Of a stretch of DNA of 64,000 nucleotides, positions 1 through 8,502 are shown piece after piece. Origin of the DNA: Thiomicrorhabdus sp. (GTDB lineage: Bacteria; Pseudomonadota; Gammaproteobacteria; Thiomicrospirales; Thiomicrospiraceae); NCBI RefSeq assembly GCF_963677875.1, contig NZ_OY782565.1, forward strand, positions 124,001 to 188,000. The letters are read 5' to 3'. The notes below the pieces were generated by a model. It saw nothing but the letters and a program-made list of their open reading frames with translations, had not been told where the DNA came from and did not search any database. Position numbers and translations under genes: made by a program. The stretch's first letter is position 1. Every line of letters begins with the position of its first letter.

Positions 1-257
1 TGCCCGGTTACCGGTAGAAAAGAGGTCGATAACAGATATTTTTGCGGACTGTATTCAAAGTCGCGTTGCTCAAGACGAACCGCTTTCACGCCCTGAATAA
101 TGACAAACAACGCCGGTTCATATACGCTATGAAGCGGCCTGGTCACGCTGGAAGATTTAAACACCCTGACGGACGGCACTGCCGTCTGATTCAGACCTTC
201 GCTTAAGGCATCATCCGAAACCAGCCCCTTCAATTGTGCTAACAAATCTGCAGTCAT
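1..257 (-). CDS. AraC-family transcriptional regulator, N-terminal part (cut by window edge)
   Basis: An open frame on the minus strand starts with ATG at 257 and runs off the left edge without a stop, giving about 85 residues. The sequence around residues 44-85 (LHSVYEPALFVIIQGVK, then YSPQKYLLSTSFLPVTG) matches the ligand-binding N-terminal domain of AraC-type regulators (PF06719 type). The DNA-binding HTH half would lie outside the window. It sits just downstream of an SDR gene on the same strand, 18 bp away, so the two may be co-transcribed. Regulators of this subgroup often sit beside oxidoreductase genes, which suggests it controls the neighbouring SDR; that is inference. It cannot be told whether the gene is intact. 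Confidence 0.7.
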   Translation of the reverse strand, partial: MTADLLAQLKGLVSDDALSEGLNQTAVPSVRVFKSSSVTRPLHSVYEPALFVIIQGVKAVRLEQRDFEYSPQKYLLSTSFLPVTG

Positions 258-275
258 AACCAAATCATAAACACT

Positions 276-1028
276 TTACAGAAACATACCGCCGGACAGT
301 TCGATTCTCTGCCCGTTCAGCCATTTGCATTCATCGGAAACCAGATTCGCCAATGCCGCACCAATATCATCTGCCTTTCCGGCTCTGCCCAATGCGGTTT
401 TCGAGGCAATCAACGCATTTGCATCCTGGTTATCTCTAACCAGACCGCCGCCGAAATCCGTCTCGATTGCACCGGGAGCAATCGTATTTACCGTAATTTG
501 ACGACTGCCCAACTCTGCCGCCAGATAACGTGTCATCACTTCCACCGCTCCCTTCATCATGGCATAAGCACCAAAACCCGGCAAAGAAAAACGGGCCAAC
601 CCGGAAGAAATATTAATAATGCTTCCGCCGTCCTTCAGGCTTGCCAGCAACTTCTGAGTCAGAAAAAAAGGCGTTTTAACGTGGATGTTCATCAACTCAT
701 CAAACTGAGCTTCCGTCGTGTCCGCCATGGAGGCATGGATTCCAATACCTGCATTGTTGACCAATAAATCCAATTGCTCCGTTTGCCAACCTGTTTGCAA
801 ACTTGCGGAAACTTTTTCTGCGAAGGCATCCAGAGAGGCCGGGTCTGAAGCATCCAGCTGCAACGCAGTCGCCTGCCGGCCAAGCGCTTCAATTTCCTTA
901 ACCGTCTCGAGAGCCTGGGCTTCGGACTGTTTATAAGTCACAATCAGATGATACCCTTTCTGCGCAAGATGCACAGCCATATTCTTGCCAAGACCTCTAC
1001 TTCCGCCGGTCACCAGTGCCACTTTCAT
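276..1028 (-). CDS. Short-chain dehydrogenase/reductase (SDR)
   Basis: This 250-residue protein has the classical SDR layout: the nucleotide-binding motif TGGSRGLG at residues 7-14, NNAG at 91-94, catalytic Ser near 141-142 and YxxxK as Tyr155/Lys159. It should be a cytosolic NAD(P)(H)-dependent oxidoreductase; the substrate cannot be read from the sequence. I chose the ATG at 1028 because an AAGGAG-like site lies about 9 bases upstream and the Rossmann fold begins right there; the frame stays open for 17 more codons to 1079, but that stretch resembles no SDR N terminus. It lies upstream of the AraC-type gene on the same strand and divergent from the flavoenzyme gene at 1299. Confidence 0.9.
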   Translation of the reverse strand: MKVALVTGGSRGLGKNMAVHLAQKGYHLIVTYKQSEAQALETVKEIEALGRQATALQLDASDPASLDAFAEKVSASLQTGWQTEQLDLLVNNAGIGIHASMADTTEAQFDELMNIHVKTPFFLTQKLLASLKDGGSIINISSGLARFSLPGFGAYAMMKGAVEVMTRYLAAELGSRQITVNTIAPGAIETDFGGGLVRDNQDANALIASKTALGRAGKADDIGAALANLVSDECKWLNGQRIELSGGMFL

Positions 1029-1179
1029 ATCTTGAACTCCTTTGAAAATTTCGAAAGACTTGATGAAACCACATTCCATCTGCCTGAAGAAAATGCTAAA
1101 AGAAGCTGAAAGAGAATCCTATAGCAATCATCCGCAATACTTGCCGGATTCTCTACCAATGAGAGATTCGGTAATGAAT

Positions 1180-1206
1180 CTTGAGTTCAAGAGTTCAAGA
1201 CTTCAC
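1180..1206. repeat. Short tandem/dyad repeat in divergent promoter region
   Basis: Between the divergent SDR and flavoenzyme genes the sequence holds CTTGAGTTCAAG (a dyad with 5-bp arms) and then 8-bp GAGTTCAA units repeated directly about two and a half times. Such clustered half-sites can be an operator, for example for the AraC-type regulator nearby, but nothing in the sequence names the protein that binds. The rest of 1029-1298 shows no gene I can support. Confidence 0.3.
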
Positions 1207-1298
1207 GACACAACGGATAATCCGGTCTCGGGAGGAAAACGCGAAGGCGCTGTGGTAAAGTGCCTGCATCTTAAGCCAGTCCGCAAACAGAGCATGCC

Positions 1299-2366
1299 AT
1301 GACCATTCCATCCACCCAACACCCGCTGATCGAGAAAGTCAGAAACCTTCTTCCGCTGATCGAACAGACCTCTTCCGAAGCCGAACGTTTGGGTCACTTA
1401 CCAGACCGGGTATTAAATGCCTTGTTTGAATTACGCCTGTTTCGCCTGTTTATTCCAGCGGAATACAATGGTGAACCGACAGATTTGCCGACTGCTCTGC
1501 GAATATTCGAATTAATTGCCTCAGCAGACGGGGCAACCGGTTGGCTGGTGATGATCGGCGCCGGTGGTGGATTGTTCTCCGGATTTATCGAAGAGCGGGC
1601 GGCGCGTGGGATATTTGCACCGGAAAGAGCAGTGATTGCCGGTTCCGGATCGCCGTCCGGATTGGCAATAACGAAGAAAAACGGTTTTGAAGTATCCGGG
1701 CGTTGGGCCTATGCCAGCGGTGCCCATCACGCGACCTGGTTTACCGCTAACTGCAAAATCGACGGCAACGATGAGCAAATTATTTCGATTGCGATGCCTG
1801 CTGAACAAGTCGAAATTCACGATACCTGGCATGTATTCGGTATGCAGGCCACCGGCAGCCATGATTTCACTGCCGAGCCGGTTTTCGTTCCTGAAAACTG
1901 TACCTTCTCTCTTGCCGATAAGCCGCTTTTGAAAGATCCGATTTTCCATTGTCCGCTGGAAACACTCGCCAGCTTGACCTTTGCCAGTGTCGCCGTCGGC
2001 ATAGCTCAACATGCGTTTGATGAATTCCAGCGTTTTATTGAAAGTAAACCACTTGTCGGCGATATTGATATCCAGCAAAGAATCAAACAGGCAAATGAAT
2101 TAATCAGCCAGGGAAGACAGCAACTGTACCAGCTGGCTGAAGCGGTCTGGAATGAAGCTGAAAATGCTAAAGCTCCACGTGAAACGCTTCGCAGACAAGT
2201 TGATGAAGACTGTAGAGAGATTGTTCAGAACGGTGTTACTGCCGCCGACCTTTTGAAAGCCCGTGCAGGCATGCTGGCTGCATTTACCGACTCGGCCTTC
2301 GGCAGAGCCTGGCGAGATCTACATACTTTAAGCCAGCACATCATTGTATCGCCCGCCTCTACTTAA
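1299..2366 (+). CDS. Acyl-CoA dehydrogenase-like flavin-dependent enzyme (DszC/HpaB-type group D fold)
   Basis: The 355-residue protein has the acyl-CoA dehydrogenase fold: an all-alpha N-terminal domain (residues about 5-110, with LFIPAEYNGEP and SADGATGWLVM), a beta middle domain (about 115-215, with SGRWAYASGAHHATWF and WHVFGMQATGSHDF) and a C-terminal helical bundle. The WAYASG and GxxATGS patterns are more typical of the flavin-dependent monooxygenase branch (DszC, PigA, HpaB-like) than of fatty-acid-degrading dehydrogenases, so it may be an FMNH2-dependent oxygenase or desulfurisation-type enzyme. No partner flavin reductase is next to it. The ribosome-binding site is weak. The substrate is unknown. 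Confidence 0.75.
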   Translation: MTIPSTQHPLIEKVRNLLPLIEQTSSEAERLGHLPDRVLNALFELRLFRLFIPAEYNGEPTDLPTALRIFELIASADGATGWLVMIGAGGGLFSGFIEERAARGIFAPERAVIAGSGSPSGLAITKKNGFEVSGRWAYASGAHHATWFTANCKIDGNDEQIISIAMPAEQVEIHDTWHVFGMQATGSHDFTAEPVFVPENCTFSLADKPLLKDPIFHCPLETLASLTFASVAVGIAQHAFDEFQRFIESKPLVGDIDIQQRIKQANELISQGRQQLYQLAEAVWNEAENAKAPRETLRRQVDEDCREIVQNGVTAADLLKARAGMLAAFTDSAFGRAWRDLHTLSQHIIVSPAST

Positions 2367-2403
2367 AACGCCCAGTGCGTTTTATTCCAATCGAGCCGGG
2401 TGC

Positions 2404-2964
2404 CTAGCTTTTGGATGTCGGCTTTTCAATCAGCCCTCGTTCCAAAAATACCTCTTCCGCAGTAAAAGCTCCGTTCAATGCTGCCGGAAACCCGGCATAC
2501 ACGGACATTTGAATAATGACCTCCATGATCTCGGTAACACTGCATCCCACATTCAACGCTGCATTAATATGTACTTTGAGTTGAGGTGCCGCATGTCCCA
2601 TTGCCGTTAATGCCGCGACCGTGGCGATTTCCCGGAATTTCAAGTCCAACCCCGGACGACTATAAACATCCCCAAACGGGTACTCAATCGTATAGCGGGC
2701 CAAACCCGGTGCAAAATGCTTCAGCGATTGAATCACGTTTTCCCCTGCCTGGCCGTCGATTTCTTTCAGTTTCTTGAGCCCTCGCTGAAAGCGCTCGCTA
2801 TCGTTCGTTGTCATGGCTTTACCCTCTTGATATGTTGAAACAATGGATGAAATGCACCCGGATGAACCTGATGCCGGGCAAGACAGACCACAGCTCAATA
2901 GAGGCAACTGAATAAAATTGCGGCGACTGAATATATAAGCTCGAGTGAAATGACTGACTGGCAT
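2404..2964 (-). CDS. Carboxymuconolactone decarboxylase/AhpD-like protein with a twin-arginine leader
   Basis: Residues about 55-180 match the carboxymuconolactone decarboxylase family (PF02627): the run through AGENVIQSL, PFGDVYSRPGLDLK, APQLKVHINAALNVGCS and VYAGFPAALNG is very characteristic. There is no CxxC, so AhpD-type peroxidase chemistry is unlikely. The first 50 residues are not part of the family. They contain SRRNFIQ, a good twin-arginine motif, followed by a short hydrophobic stretch with LLSC. The ATG at 2964 has a strong AAAGGAG site and lies about 24 bases after the predicted start of transcription, so the long form is probably made; an internal ATG at 2814 would give the usual cytosolic form. 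It is preceded by a MerR-type promoter and the merR gene. The substrate is unknown. Confidence 0.85.
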   Translation of the reverse strand: MPVSHFTRAYIFSRRNFIQLPLLSCGLSCPASGSSGCISSIVSTYQEGKAMTTNDSERFQRGLKKLKEIDGQAGENVIQSLKHFAPGLARYTIEYPFGDVYSRPGLDLKFREIATVAALTAMGHAAPQLKVHINAALNVGCSVTEIMEVIIQMSVYAGFPAALNGAFTAEEVFLERGLIEKPTSKS

Positions 2965-2994
2965 TATGAAACTCCTTTCGTAAGATTCGCCTGC

Positions 2995-3025
2995 AGTCTA
3001 CGACTTAGAGTAAACTCTAAGTCAA
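2995..3025 (-). promoter_or_regulatory. MerR-type promoter with 19-bp spacer and operator dyad
   Basis: On the minus strand, TTGACT (3025-3020) and TAGACT (3000-2995) are separated by exactly 19 bp, the over-long spacing typical of MerR-regulated promoters. The spacer holds the perfect dyad CTTAGAGTAAACTCTAAG. The predicted transcript would begin near 2988, just ahead of the AAAGGAG site and the ATG at 2964. The adjacent MerR gene is the obvious regulator. Confidence 0.85.
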
Positions 3026-3069
3026 GAAAAAAACAGCATCATTAAAATTCAACGAAGAAATCGGGACAT

Positions 3070-3426
3070 TTAATCCACAAGATTTTGCCTGTACAAATCA
3101 ATTTTCTCATTGAGCTTTTGCAAATGTGAATGGAGCTGCTCAATGCTTTGCTCGAGAGTTTGAGCATGCTCTTCGAGCAAAGTCTGACGCAGCAATAAAG
3201 TCTCTTTACCCTGTGATCTCAATTTCGCGTAGAGACGGATTTTATCCAAGGGCATTCCTGTCTGCTTGAGGCGCAGCACGAACTCCATCCAGCTCACATC
3301 CTTATCAGTGAACCATCGGTGCCCGTTTGCCAATCTCTGTACAGACCCGAGTACACCATTTTTTTCGTAAAACCTTATGGTATGAGGGCTGATCCCCGTA
3401 CGTTGGGAAAATTCTTTGATGTTCAT
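3070..3426 (-). CDS. MerR-family transcriptional regulator (AdhR-like)
   Basis: The N-terminal winged helix begins MNIKEFSQRTGISPHTIRFYEKNG, which is the canonical MerR opening, and the C-terminal half is a long dimerisation coiled coil ending IDLYRQNLVD. The protein contains no cysteine, so it is not a thiol- or metal-sensing MerR of the usual kind; the closest resemblance is to AdhR/YyaN-type members that answer to aldehydes or small organics. I chose ATG 3426 because it gives the standard MerR N terminus; ATG 3456, ten codons upstream, is also possible. It lies immediately upstream of the MerR-type promoter of the decarboxylase-like gene, in the same direction rather than divergently. Confidence 0.9.
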   Translation of the reverse strand: MNIKEFSQRTGISPHTIRFYEKNGVLGSVQRLANGHRWFTDKDVSWMEFVLRLKQTGMPLDKIRLYAKLRSQGKETLLLRQTLLEEHAQTLEQSIEQLHSHLQKLNEKIDLYRQNLVD

Positions 3427-3553
3427 GGCGTTATGCCCCAGTAAAAAGTCGGCCATTGCGGCCTTTTGGTGTTCTATATTCAGGATCGCTGCTATTTAAA
3501 TAGCTTAGTCCATTCATTTCACCTGAATCCCCTTTTTTTCACGAATTCATCCA

Positions 3554-4585
3554 TTAAATTCCCAATAATTTCACCAGAAAATAACCACCAATCATCAGAA
3601 TCAAGAACAAGATTCCAGCAAGAATAAACGCGCTGGAACCGACCTGTTTCATTTTACTGACCTGAGTTTCCATTCCCAAAGCAACCATTGCCATGGTTAA
3701 GAGAAAAGTATCAATCTGATGAATCGAGGCAACCATTTCCTGAGGCAAAAGATCGAAAGAATTAAATGCCGCTACCAGCAGAAAACCGACCGCAAACCAA
3801 GGAATTGAAGCCGTTAAACTCCCTTTACCGGCTTCGGAGGATGAAACCCGACGCATCATAAACCAACCAACCACCAGAATGGCTGGCACAATCATCAAGA
3901 CGCGAGTCATTTTCTCAATAACCGCATATTCCTGGGCTTGTGTCGAGAGTGCGCTGGACGCGCCTACAACCTGTGCAACTTCGTGAATAGTGCTGCCGAA
4001 ATACAGTCCTTTGGCTTCGGCGCTCAGTTGGAAGAAGTGCATGCCATCCAAAATCGGATAAAGAAACATTGCCAAGGTTCCAAAGACGACCACCGTGGCC
4101 ACCGCTACCGCCGTTTGATGACTTTTTGCTTTGGTTACCGGTTCCATCGCCAGAACGGCCGCAGCACCGCAAATACCGCTGCCGGCGGAGGTCAGCAAGG
4201 CGGTTTCCGGCTCCATTTTCAACCATTTGGTACCGATATAGTAACCAATCGTTAAAATCGTTGTCACTACCGCTGCTGCCAGAACAATTCCCTGCCAGCC
4301 GATCGAAGCAATCTCCTGAACGGTAATCGAAAAACCGTACAGCACGATGGCCACGCGTAGAATTCTGCGTGCCGAAAAGTGAATCCCGGCATGCCATTCA
4401 ATCGGAATATGCTGATGTAAGGTATTACCGTAAATCGCTCCCATAAGAATCCCAATAATCAGCGGACTCAAGCCTAAACCGGAGATCAATCCGGTTTGGG
4501 AGATGGCCTGAGCGGCAATGGCAAACAACGCCACCAGCATAATTCCGTTGAGAGTGTGTCCTCGTTGAACGGTCGTCGCAAACAT
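3554..4585 (-). CDS. yeiH: YeiH-family putative anion (sulfate/sulfite) exporter
   Basis: A 343-residue polytopic inner-membrane protein with about ten hydrophobic segments and family motifs such as SPLIIGILMGAIYGN, GIHFSARRILRVAIVLYGF, GSGICGAAAVLA, and STIHEVAQVVGA. These are typical of the YeiH/PSE family (PF03601), proposed to export sulfate, sulfite or related anions. ATG 4585 is preceded by AAGGAG seven bases upstream; the 13 additional codons of open frame to 4624 are not family-like. It is divergent from a LysR-type gene, the same arrangement as yeiH-yeiE in enterobacteria. In a sulfur oxidiser an anion exporter of this kind fits disposal of oxidation products; that is inference. Confidence 0.85.
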   Translation of the reverse strand: MFATTVQRGHTLNGIMLVALFAIAAQAISQTGLISGLGLSPLIIGILMGAIYGNTLHQHIPIEWHAGIHFSARRILRVAIVLYGFSITVQEIASIGWQGIVLAAAVVTTILTIGYYIGTKWLKMEPETALLTSAGSGICGAAAVLAMEPVTKAKSHQTAVAVATVVVFGTLAMFLYPILDGMHFFQLSAEAKGLYFGSTIHEVAQVVGASSALSTQAQEYAVIEKMTRVLMIVPAILVVGWFMMRRVSSSEAGKGSLTASIPWFAVGFLLVAAFNSFDLLPQEMVASIHQIDTFLLTMAMVALGMETQVSKMKQVGSSAFILAGILFLILMIGGYFLVKLLGI

Positions 4586-4684
4586 AGTGATTCTCCTTGT
4601 CAAAATCGAACATCTGGGAATCATTTTAGCTAGCGCAATTTATAGTAAAATCTTATTTACTTATCTTGAATATCGGTTTTTCTG

Positions 4685-5551
4685 ATGATTAAAGCCAGCT
4701 ACCTGCTCACCTTTGCCAAGGTGGCGGAATTGAAAAACATCACCCTTGCCGCAGAGGCATTACATCGCTCACAACCGGCGATTTCCGGACAGCTAAAAGC
4801 TTTGCAGGAAGCCTTTTCGAGCCCTTTATACGAGCGAAAAGGCGCGGGGATCGAATTGACAGAATTAGGTAAATCGCTATTGCCCTATGCACAAAGACAG
4901 GCCAAATTATTAATTGATGCGGAAACCTTCCGCATGCAAATGGAATACGATCAGGAAATCACACTCAAAATCGGCGCTTCAACGACGATCGCCAATTACG
5001 CTCTGCCGACACTGATTGCACGCTTCCATCAAGACTACCCTCTGATCAAAGTCGACGTACTGGTCGGAAACACACAAAAAGTATTAAACAACCTGACCAC
5101 TCTGGATGCCGCTTTTGTCGAAGGGCGTATTCAGGGCATTAAAAACACCGGTTACTACCCGTCGACCTGGAAGCAGGACGAGCTGATTGTCATTATGCCC
5201 GATCATCACCCTTTAGCGAAAATGACAGAGATCACGCTTCAATCGATTAGCAAATATCCATTGATTTTGCGGGAGCCCGGATCGGGAACCAAAGAAATGA
5301 TTGAGCTGGCGTTTAAACGCCTCGACCTGGAAATCAGACCGGTTATTGAACTCTACAGCACGGAATCGATCAAGGAAGCGGTTCGCGTCGGGCTGGGAAT
5401 TGCCCTGGTATCCAAATTGGCGGTAGAAACACTGCCGCCCAGTATCTGCTGGCGTACTCTCAGCAATGAACAACAGATCATCCGTCCGCTGTCGTTACTG
5501 CTGCCGGAACTTGGACATAACACACACTGGATTCGCGCCTTTATCGGCTAG
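4685..5551 (+). CDS. LysR-family transcriptional regulator, divergent from yeiH
   Basis: The 288-residue protein has the LysR winged HTH at residues about 5-62 (LTFAKVAELKNITLAAEALHRSQPAISGQLKALQE) and a periplasmic-binding-like effector domain from about residue 90 (LKIGASTTIANYALPTLIARFHQDYP). The C-terminal half includes LILREPGSGT and GLGIALVSK, as in CysB/CysL/YeiE-like members that sense small sulfur or organic anions. The intergenic region to yeiH is 99 bp and is AT-rich, enough for a shared LysR operator. It most likely controls yeiH; the effector is unknown. Confidence 0.9.
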   Translation: MIKASYLLTFAKVAELKNITLAAEALHRSQPAISGQLKALQEAFSSPLYERKGAGIELTELGKSLLPYAQRQAKLLIDAETFRMQMEYDQEITLKIGASTTIANYALPTLIARFHQDYPLIKVDVLVGNTQKVLNNLTTLDAAFVEGRIQGIKNTGYYPSTWKQDELIVIMPDHHPLAKMTEITLQSISKYPLILREPGSGTKEMIELAFKRLDLEIRPVIELYSTESIKEAVRVGLGIALVSKLAVETLPPSICWRTLSNEQQIIRPLSLLLPELGHNTHWIRAFIG

Positions 5552-5569
5552 GGTACATTTCAATAGAAT

Positions 5570-5785
5570 TCAAGCGGTGGTATTGATGTGATTGCCTAGA
5601 TTCGGCGGCAAGCTTTGAGCCGAAGGCGTTTGCGGAATCGACTGAATCAGAGTCAGAGCGTTCTGCGATTGAGTATCAAGCGATTTTTTTAGCATGGCAA
5701 CACCCGCCTGCTCTTGAGAATAGACCTGCTGTTGAGCCAGAACGGCACTCACCGCCCCCGCAGCCGAAACACCTGAAATATCCAT
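5570..5785 (-). CDS. YjfB-family putative motility protein
   Basis: A 71-residue protein beginning MDISGVSAAGAVSAVLAQQ, with QVYSQEQAGVAMLKKSLDTQSQNALTLIQSIPQ in the middle and NLGNHINTTA at the end. This is the pattern of the small YjfB family (PF14070), annotated as putative motility proteins and often found near flagellar or chemotaxis genes. No flagellar gene is within this window. The start at 5785 is chosen by the GAGGT site upstream and by family length; the frame extends seven codons further upstream. It converges on the LysR gene and is divergent from the lipase. Confidence 0.75.
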   Translation of the reverse strand: MDISGVSAAGAVSAVLAQQQVYSQEQAGVAMLKKSLDTQSQNALTLIQSIPQTPSAQSLPPNLGNHINTTA

Positions 5786-5982
5786 AATTACCTCGTAAAA
5801 TAGCATGCCTTAAACAACTTATCGGCCGATATCGCGCACTCTTTATACTTCGACCGGAGACATTCCCGCCAGACATTTTTCCATTAAATAATCTCGATCA
5901 AGATTTTCTCGAAAAAACCGACACCTCAGATAAGTATTTATTACCATTTAATAAAAACCTCAATCCCGCATCGGAGGTATTT

Positions 5983-7032
5983 ATGGAGTATTTCACAGAT
6001 CTGCCAAACTTAAAGTCTCTGCCAATCAAGCGATCCGCCTATTCAGACCGAATCGCGTGGATTCTCGCAGAATTCTCCCGCCTCGTATACGAAGAACTGC
6101 CGCAGGAAAAAGACGTTCAGGAGCTGATCAAGGACATTCAGAAACTGGCGCAGTCCGACGCCTTTTCCAACAAACTGCAAACCCGGGTCACCGCCCTGCT
6201 TGATCGTTCGGGGAGATCGGAAAGCCAAGTGGAAAGCATCCTCAAAAGCCACAGTATTACGTTTCTTGATTCGTTTGTGAAAGGCGACACCGAAGCTCTG
6301 TTAGCCGAAGTCAGCAGCGGCCACGATCAATTTCTGGTGCTGGCATTCCGAGGCACCTCCTCTCCCAAAGACGCCTTTACCGACGCCCGAGCCATGCTGC
6401 AACCGGCCATTGGCGGCGGACGGGCTCATCAAGGCTTCCATGACGGCATCCATATTATTCTCGAAGACATCCGTGCCAGCCTTTTGCGCCACGGAGGCGA
6501 CAGTGAAAAAGTATTGTATATTACCGGCCATTCTCTTGGAGGCGCCTGGGCAATGCTGGCAACCAAATACTTGCAAAGCTGTAATATCGGGGCTACCTAT
6601 ACTTTCGGCTGTCCGCGAGTTGCCGACGACGAATTTTACAGCGCACTACGCACCCCGGTTTATCGGGTTGTACATCGTGCAGACATGGTAACCCGCTTAC
6701 CCTTCGGATATGGTGTCCGTTTTTTCCTGAATACGATTCGCCTCATTCCCATCAACGGCACCAAACGCCTCAGCGAATGGTTACGCCGAAAAATCGTCGG
6801 CTATACCCATTATGGTGATCTGATCTACATTCACGGCGAACTCCCAGGAGAAGAGCAGAAAGATACAATCAGAGTCAAACACAGCCCGAACATCTTTATC
6901 CTGCTGGAAGACCTCTGTAAACAGATCAGCAACTCTTTTACCAATTTTGCCAAAGACCACTTTATGGTTAATTACAGCAATAAACTGAAACACTGGGCCA
7001 AACTTCGCCAGAAACAACTTGATGAGCAATAA
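5983..7032 (+). CDS. Class 3 (alpha/beta-hydrolase) lipase family protein
   Basis: The central part has the lipase class 3 signature (PF01764): FLVLAFRGTSSPKD at residues 117-130, the nucleophile elbow TGHSLGGAWA with Ser184, FGCPRVADDEF shortly after, an Asp in VHRADMVTRLP, and YTHYGDLIYI carrying the probable catalytic His. No signal peptide is visible, so it is probably cytosolic or exported by an unknown route. The N-terminal 100 residues and a C-terminal segment of about 70 residues lie outside the catalytic core. A CGGAGG site precedes the ATG. It stands alone; the bases to 7290 hold no gene I can support. Confidence 0.9.
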   Translation: MEYFTDLPNLKSLPIKRSAYSDRIAWILAEFSRLVYEELPQEKDVQELIKDIQKLAQSDAFSNKLQTRVTALLDRSGRSESQVESILKSHSITFLDSFVKGDTEALLAEVSSGHDQFLVLAFRGTSSPKDAFTDARAMLQPAIGGGRAHQGFHDGIHIILEDIRASLLRHGGDSEKVLYITGHSLGGAWAMLATKYLQSCNIGATYTFGCPRVADDEFYSALRTPVYRVVHRADMVTRLPFGYGVRFFLNTIRLIPINGTKRLSEWLRRKIVGYTHYGDLIYIHGELPGEEQKDTIRVKHSPNIFILLEDLCKQISNSFTNFAKDHFMVNYSNKLKHWAKLRQKQLDEQ

Positions 7033-7290
7033 TTCTGTTGAAAACGGGAAGGATAACCAAGAATCAGCACTCCGCCGCTCTCTATCCCCGACACCTTCGT
7101 GTGCTACTGCATCACCCTCATTCACGGCGGCAGGATAAATTTATGGATGGTGATGGAGTAATCTTTGCCGATTGCTCCCTCCCTTGCCAGTTTGACTCTC
7201 TGCTAACGCCTCCAAAAGCTTCCGGTTCCATTCCCTGTTCAAAACGTTACAATCATAGAATCTTTAACCGTCAATAACATCGGTCAGCCT

Positions 7291-8502
7291 ATGCCAATCG
7301 ATTCACAACCAGGTATCGACCTTTCCTCAAGGCGGGAAGACCTGCTCAAGCTGCCTTTTCTTTTACTTACGGGTTTTGGTTTCCTGCTGCTTATGGCACT
7401 CGCCCCCTGGCTGGATACTCAGGCCGAACAATACATTGACGATGCCCTTCTCAACAGCGGCGCCATTTATGCGACGGCGCGCGCCATCAATGCACTGGTG
7501 TCCGTATTACAAAGCGTCGAAATCTCGGTATTTTTCGTCTCTTTGGACATCGGCGAAATCCTCGACCCAGTCAACGACCTGATCGAACGTTTCTCCGATG
7601 TCATCAGTTTTGCCCTCGCATCTCTGGCTCTGCAAAAAATTCTTCTCGTCATTTCGGCACACGGCCTATTCAAAATTCTTCTGCTTCTCGCCGCACTTGC
7701 ATATGCCGCAGCGAGCCTTTTCGGACATTTTGCTCTGCGGCGGATCAGCTTCAGAATTTTCATCAGCCTGATCTTCATTCGACTGGCTTTTGCCACCGTC
7801 ATTCTGGCCAACACCGGCATCGATAAGCTGTTTCTACAACAACAAAGTGAACATAATTACCAAAATATGCAGGCTTACCAGGCACAACTCAACGGGGTTG
7901 CCGACTTGGTGAAAGACGAAGAAGAGGCCAATCAGCAACAGCAACAGGCTCTCCGACAACAGCTTGAAACCGACTCCCAACAGTTAGCCCGCGTCACCCG
8001 ACAAAAAGCGGCTCTGCAAACGCAAATCGACACACAAAATGCGGCCATTCGTCAAAGACACGATCAACTGGGAACGATTTCCCGTTTTTACAACGACGAT
8101 CCGCAACTCAAGAAGCTGCAAACGGTACTGAATACCTTAAAAAAACAATCCGCCGAATTCACGGAACAGATCGATTACCTTGAAAAGCAGAAAGCAGACA
8201 TCAAAGCTCAGTTACTGTGCCTGCAGAAAAAAGCCCGCGGAGAATCCTGCGGATTTGCCGATTGGTTCGGCAGTTCGGGCAATTCACCGGATCTGAAGCA
8301 AAAAATCATCGCTTTAGGCGAAGACATTGAACAGTTCGTCGACAGCACCTTGCAACTCTTGACGCTGCTGCTGCTCAAATCAATTCTCTTTCCATTACTG
8401 TTCTGGTGGATGATTTATCGAGTTTTCAAAGTCATCTGGTCGCTGGAACTGCCACATTTTTCAGCCCCCCTTTCGCCTGACGCGAGCCACCAGAGCAAGT
8501 GA
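7291..8502 (+). CDS. Unknown inner-membrane protein with long coiled-coil domain
   Basis: I do not recognise the family. The 403-residue product has a first hydrophobic segment near residues 22-38, further hydrophobic segments between about 100 and 180, then a Gln/Glu/Lys-rich stretch of about 120 residues (roughly 190-315) with heptad character (LRQQLETDSQQLARVTRQ) and a pair of cysteines near 310-325. A last hydrophobic segment lies near 350-380. The layout suggests a membrane-anchored protein with a periplasmic or cytosolic coiled coil. It lies 133 bp upstream of the YeeE/YedE pair on the same strand, but co-transcription is uncertain. Confidence 0.7.
   Translation: MPIDSQPGIDLSSRREDLLKLPFLLLTGFGFLLLMALAPWLDTQAEQYIDDALLNSGAIYATARAINALVSVLQSVEISVFFVSLDIGEILDPVNDLIERFSDVISFALASLALQKILLVISAHGLFKILLLLAALAYAAASLFGHFALRRISFRIFISLIFIRLAFATVILANTGIDKLFLQQQSEHNYQNMQAYQAQLNGVADLVKDEEEANQQQQQALRQQLETDSQQLARVTRQKAALQTQIDTQNAAIRQRHDQLGTISRFYNDDPQLKKLQTVLNTLKKQSAEFTEQIDYLEKQKADIKAQLLCLQKKARGESCGFADWFGSSGNSPDLKQKIIALGEDIEQFVDSTLQLLTLLLLKSILFPLLFWWMIYRVFKVIWSLELPHFSAPLSPDASHQSK

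Noticed and set aside
1521-2078. A 185-codon minus-strand frame inside the flavoenzyme gene
   Set aside because: It is fully antisense to a well-supported gene and has no recognisable domain.
7038-7277. A 79-codon plus-strand ORF between the lipase and the coiled-coil gene
   Set aside because: Composition is unlike neighbouring proteins, no ribosome-binding site, and it lies in an otherwise promoter-like gap.
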